Shown here piece after piece: positions 4,901 to 6,501 of a stretch of DNA of 6,501 nt (its first letter is position 1; every line of letters begins with the position of its first letter). The notes beneath the pieces were generated by a model. The model did no database searches. It was not told where the DNA came from and worked only from the letters and a program-made list of their open reading frames with translations. Source of the stretch: CAYMLQ01 sp964390795 (GTDB lineage: Bacteria; Verrucomicrobiota; Kiritimatiellia; RFP12; UBA1067). The position numbers and the translations under genes are program-made. The stretch lies in assembly GCA_964390795.1 (NCBI GenBank), contig CAYMLQ010000341.1, positions 1 through 6,501 on the forward strand, in the 5' to 3' direction.

Positions 4901-6501
4901 TGTCAACTCGGAGGTCGGCGTCACCTCGGAGGCCTGGTTCGCCTATGACCGGGTGGGCCAAGTTCAGGGTAAGATCAGCGCCGCCGCCTGGGCGCTGCCG
5001 GGGGCGCCGCGGCTGGATACCGGCGTGCTGATGGCCGACGAGGCGCCGTTCGTCTACTACCAGAACAGCACCAAGTTCCCGGGCTATAACCCCAACGAGG
5101 AGCACGCGTTTGTCCGGGCCAGCGAAGGCGGCTACGTGACCTACGCGCTGCGCAACGACCTCAACCAGACCAACAGCTCGGACTACAGTTCTGATCCGTA
5201 CGTGCTGGTGCAGTACAAGGACCCGACCAACGCCGGGCGTCCGAAGATGCAGGTCTATCAGGTGGTGCTGACCAATCGGGTCTATGAGGTGTTCGCCGAC
5301 ACCATGACCGCCGGCACGCTCGTGCCCGGCCCACATCCGCTCGACGAACTGCCGGATCCGTGGAATACAAACACCTATTGGGACGTCAGCAACCACACCA
5401 ACAGCCTCGAGTCTGCCGGGCATCGCGACCGCAAGCTCCAGGTCTGGGCCAAATGCGCCGGAACGAACGGCCTGACGACCCAACTGGTGATGCATAATTA
5501 TTATCCGATGCAGGACGGCTTCTTCTTTCCGTCGCTGACCTCGCAGCCGGCCTCGAATACGCCCGTCCCTTGGCTGTCAGGAAAGGCGAATCCGCGCACC
5601 GGCACGCCCCACCCCTGGACCTGGACCGTGGCCTGGCCGAGCAACAGCCCGGCCATCGACATCGGCCAGACGCTGACCAAGGCGACCCTGGGGCTGCCGG
5701 AAGTCTGGGGCGCCAAGAGCATCCGGCGTATCTACCAGCCCACCGCGGGCGCGGTGGCCCTGTACGATCCGATCGTGATTCAGACGGCGAGGCTGGATTT
5801 CGAGGGCGACTTTGCCAAGGCTTTCGGCTTTGACACCGGCCCGCGGGGCAACATCCTGCTGAAGAACGGCAAGACCTATTTTAAGGGCGTGCCGCCCAAC
5901 GTCAGCGACCGCTTCTATTTCGACCCCGCCGCGGACAATACCAATTGCCTCAAGCTGGCGGGCCGGCTGGTCGAGCATACGGGCGGCCTCAGCTACCTCC
6001 AGCTCAACGTGCTGAGCGATGCGGAGCGCGCGGTCCTGGAGGGTCTGGCCAGCGGCGCCGATGCGAAGCATAAGGCCATCTGGGTGGAGGCCATCAAGGA
6101 GATGGCAAGGCACAGGGTCGACACGGACGGCACGAATGGTGTCGTGAATTACGCCATGACCCACATGGGACCCGGTGCGGGCGAGTTTGTGACCCTGATC
6201 GAGAACGACACGACCAACAAGGTCTTCAACGTGAGCGATGGCGACCCTATCCAGATGCGCGTCATCAGCCTCTCCACCAACCTCTTTACCGGCCACCTGC
6301 TGCCGCTGGAAGACCCTTTCAACCTGCTCAGCGAACAGCTCGACATTCTCTACACCGAGTCCTTTGCCGGGAATGGCGAACAGTTCGAGTTTGAGTGGAA
6401 GCGCGCCGAGCCGAATGCCAACGGCACCACGCCGTACGATTATGACAACGCGTACCGCCTCTACCTCCGCGACAGGGGCCTGACCCGCTTCACGATCGGC
6501 A
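1881..6501 (+). CDS. Giant secreted LamG-domain protein (3' truncated by window edge)
   Basis: Reading from ATG 1881, the frame is open without a stop to the window end: 1540 whole codons. The start is supported by GGAG 8 bases upstream and an immediate signal peptide (residues 1-25). Order: an N-terminal region, residues 26-484, not recognised; LamG-like domain 1, about 485-690 (TVECFF, WHHVALVYD at 572, FNGKIDDIRIWDRAL at 622); LamG-like domain 2, about 817-1003 (TVECWV, WNHLALVV at 908, FNGQIDEFRIW at 962); then about 540 residues of unrecognised sequence with landmarks GYNPNEEHA (1068-1076), LNVLSDAERAVLEGL (from 1375) and ESFAGNGEQFEFEW (near 1490). A degenerate module precedes each LamG domain (around 337-375 and 746-790). 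LamG/concanavalin-type domains usually bind glycans or proteins outside the cell. No protease, glycosidase or membrane motif was seen. The likely role is surface adhesion, matrix formation or polysaccharide capture (inference). The C-terminus, and so the anchoring mode, lies outside the window. I expect it to end in a domain like that of the gene at 1-716. Confidence 0.9.
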   Translation, partial: MITKQSVAAVMAAVLYLLPGTGSAASQDGYRVTAPPAFPIFNTHTPSAWAASNGASVVWTAGGSGILDNGGYPMASNAAARVATYRLVESVIGSPIEHIKPEYYLGDQIVAPSNVNWEATYARLTNSTDYAAGAVFYERSVPGIFLSAGGLIQINWVLTDGSISTNHYQVSGSSKAKPYRIFWTDEPFNAPPVDLTKKFVKFYGDPNVLTLKYGPVTSTAGGMLSTTTNVVSGLFLDLATHWLQARGRIEGRVVMAYYASGSFDTLLGSAVVEVGEPTKTTVSVGIGRQLLPTGDGYDVVGLNALVTAGMTGGGDAGAYVYQHKGNHSYSPKNGNVYAIRKTVGEPWKVEVYWRQEDLMGTSWHFEDLWYECDWPADAETFVRGQELGADGKTTDYGLTIPISSSYTAELQEFQEPVGHAKCDNNTFSAEKSGYSLLKLTGTDVNGDDNIWFVPVHSIWRDAPQFDLTAGTWPVGLEVAPLPTSIALAFDGTASLETPVTSQLSGSFTVECFFQVKTSLQPQTLFCKTANSSSLDFQVTIETNRQVRATLGAAQTNVVVDAPTLIDFEDKGWHHVALVYDQASKKVSLVLDKEQANATLTRTTSHPNALCFGADLLSTANRFNGKIDDIRIWDRALTTNEIQTGSVGFLHHAETNANLIAYYPIDDGVGRTVKDASKNGLDAEMVNCVRVAPGAVGLSDLDGFSKYHGYIYAPVSGDNYNTNLYIRPDQLSTGDDPTAPAGSDETYIFGVNKSKEKKPLEVWWSHEVSQEAMPDAIWFPAWVQQYRFDWPAEKFEVPEIVLASQLGSANQSLVKRGVAVDFSASENSRMRVEDNAWFKGSTYTVECWVKPHSFGKPGQVFNFNNGDSLNSVALTIQTNNTFTYVVRKSSSGVQAVIQPAATNTLRSGWNHLALVVKGGAPTVYQDGSAVYTANALPDFPSWDVATTNNNLAFGVQGGTNYSFNGQIDEFRIWSVARTGPEIFKSMVTPLTGQELGLQLYYPFDTEIDVNSEVGVTSEAWFAYDRVGQVQGKISAAAWALPGAPRLDTGVLMADEAPFVYYQNSTKFPGYNPNEEHAFVRASEGGYVTYALRNDLNQTNSSDYSSDPYVLVQYKDPTNAGRPKMQVYQVVLTNRVYEVFADTMTAGTLVPGPHPLDELPDPWNTNTYWDVSNHTNSLESAGHRDRKLQVWAKCAGTNGLTTQLVMHNYYPMQDGFFFPSLTSQPASNTPVPWLSGKANPRTGTPHPWTWTVAWPSNSPAIDIGQTLTKATLGLPEVWGAKSIRRIYQPTAGAVALYDPIVIQTARLDFEGDFAKAFGFDTGPRGNILLKNGKTYFKGVPPNVSDRFYFDPAADNTNCLKLAGRLVEHTGGLSYLQLNVLSDAERAVLEGLASGADAKHKAIWVEAIKEMARHRVDTDGTNGVVNYAMTHMGPGAGEFVTLIENDTTNKVFNVSDGDPIQMRVISLSTNLFTGHLLPLEDPFNLLSEQLDILYTESFAGNGEQFEFEWKRAEPNANGTTPYDYDNAYRLYLRDRGLTRFTIG
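2889..3005 (+). repeat. Pre-LamG module, copy A
   Basis: Residues 337-375 of the giant protein: YAIRKTVGEPWKVEVYW, a short spacer, then a W...WYECDWP ending. Copy B at residues 746-790 has the same order of features: a Tyr-started strand, Lys-rich turn, PLEVWW, a spacer with W, YRFDWP. Identity is low, so this is a judgement from pattern rather than an alignment score. Confidence 0.5.
3333..3950 (+). other. LamG-like (concanavalin-type) domain 1
   Basis: Residues about 485-690 of the giant protein. It shows the usual order of the LamG_3 type: an opening ALAFDG strand, a SFTVECFFQV strand, WHHVALVYD (572-580), a strand resembling VSLVLDKE, then FNGKIDDIRIWDRAL (622-636) and a closing AYYPIDDG. 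The central part (around 3541-3600) is less GC-rich than much of the gene (about 53% by hand count). Confidence 0.85.
4116..4250 (+). repeat. Pre-LamG module, copy B
   Basis: Residues 746-790: YIFGVNKSKEKKPLEVWW, spacer, WVQQYRFDWP. It pairs with copy A upstream of the first LamG domain, suggesting that a unit of module plus LamG was duplicated. A third, weaker relative may start at residue about 1085 (VTYALRNDLN, then PYVLVQYKDP), which is not followed by a LamG domain in the window. Confidence 0.5.
4329..4889 (+). other. LamG-like (concanavalin-type) domain 2
   Basis: Residues about 817-1003. It aligns by eye with domain 1: AVDFSASEN opening, YTVECWVKP, WNHLALVV (908-915), VYQDGSAVY, FNGQIDEFRIWSVAR (962-976) and LYYPFDTE. 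A 14-base identity (TACCGTCGAGTGCT) remains at the TVEC strand of both copies, at 3401-3414 and 4406-4419. The copies otherwise differ widely, so the duplication is old. Confidence 0.85.

Noticed and set aside
4415..4948. 177-codon plus-strand frame overlapping the giant gene
   Set aside because: It is out of frame with LamG domain 2, rich in Arg, Gly and Gln, and has no domain. The FNGQIDEFRIW motif is in the main frame.
4545..5495. 316-codon open frame on the minus strand
   Set aside because: It is opposite the second LamG domain and the following region of the giant gene. It has no ribosome site or domain evidence. Long antisense frames are common in GC-rich DNA.
5577..6296. 239-codon open frame on the minus strand
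   Set aside because: It is an antisense shadow of the C-terminal part of the giant gene. Its composition is low-information and no family is recognisable.

Overview
The window holds three consecutive plus-strand genes that fill almost all of it, with gaps of only 27 and 48 bases. All three look like secreted or cell-surface proteins. GC content is high (locally 60-73%), both internal genes have good Shine-Dalgarno sites, and the complete starts carry Gram-negative-type signal peptides. Very large LamG-bearing secreted proteins with this kind of C-terminal domain remind me of the PVC superphylum (Kiritimatiellota, Verrucomicrobiota, Lentisphaerota). That placement is an inference from protein style and not a database result.

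Layout: (1) Bases 1-716 are the 3' end of a gene that enters from upstream. Its 237 visible residues look like the conserved C-terminal domain of a giant surface protein, including an NPFRHPCHPDHDGLD segment. (2) Bases 744-1832 encode a complete 362-residue, fibre-like protein with four parts: a signal peptide, a YQG...SVPYA-type N-terminal domain, a repetitive Val/Thr/Gly/Ala stalk with a perfect-period 18-base repeat, and a C-terminal domain of very different base composition. (3) Bases 1881-6501 are the first 1540 codons of a giant protein that runs off the right edge. It has a signal peptide, an N-terminal region of unknown function, two LamG-like (concanavalin-type) domains, a degenerate repeated module before each LamG domain, and a long region of unrecognised beta-rich sequence.

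Functional reading (inference): this is a cell-surface or extracellular locus in which a small, modular, tail-fibre-like protein lies between two giant adhesin-like or polysaccharide-binding proteins. The tight spacing and the absence of any visible terminator suggest co-transcription. The most notable feature is the sharp drop in GC, from about 68% in the stalk to about 46% in the C-terminal tip of the middle gene. It looks like a domain swap at the binding end of a fibre. No RNA genes, CRISPR arrays, insertion sequences or attachment sites were seen. No non-coding stretch exceeds 300 bases.
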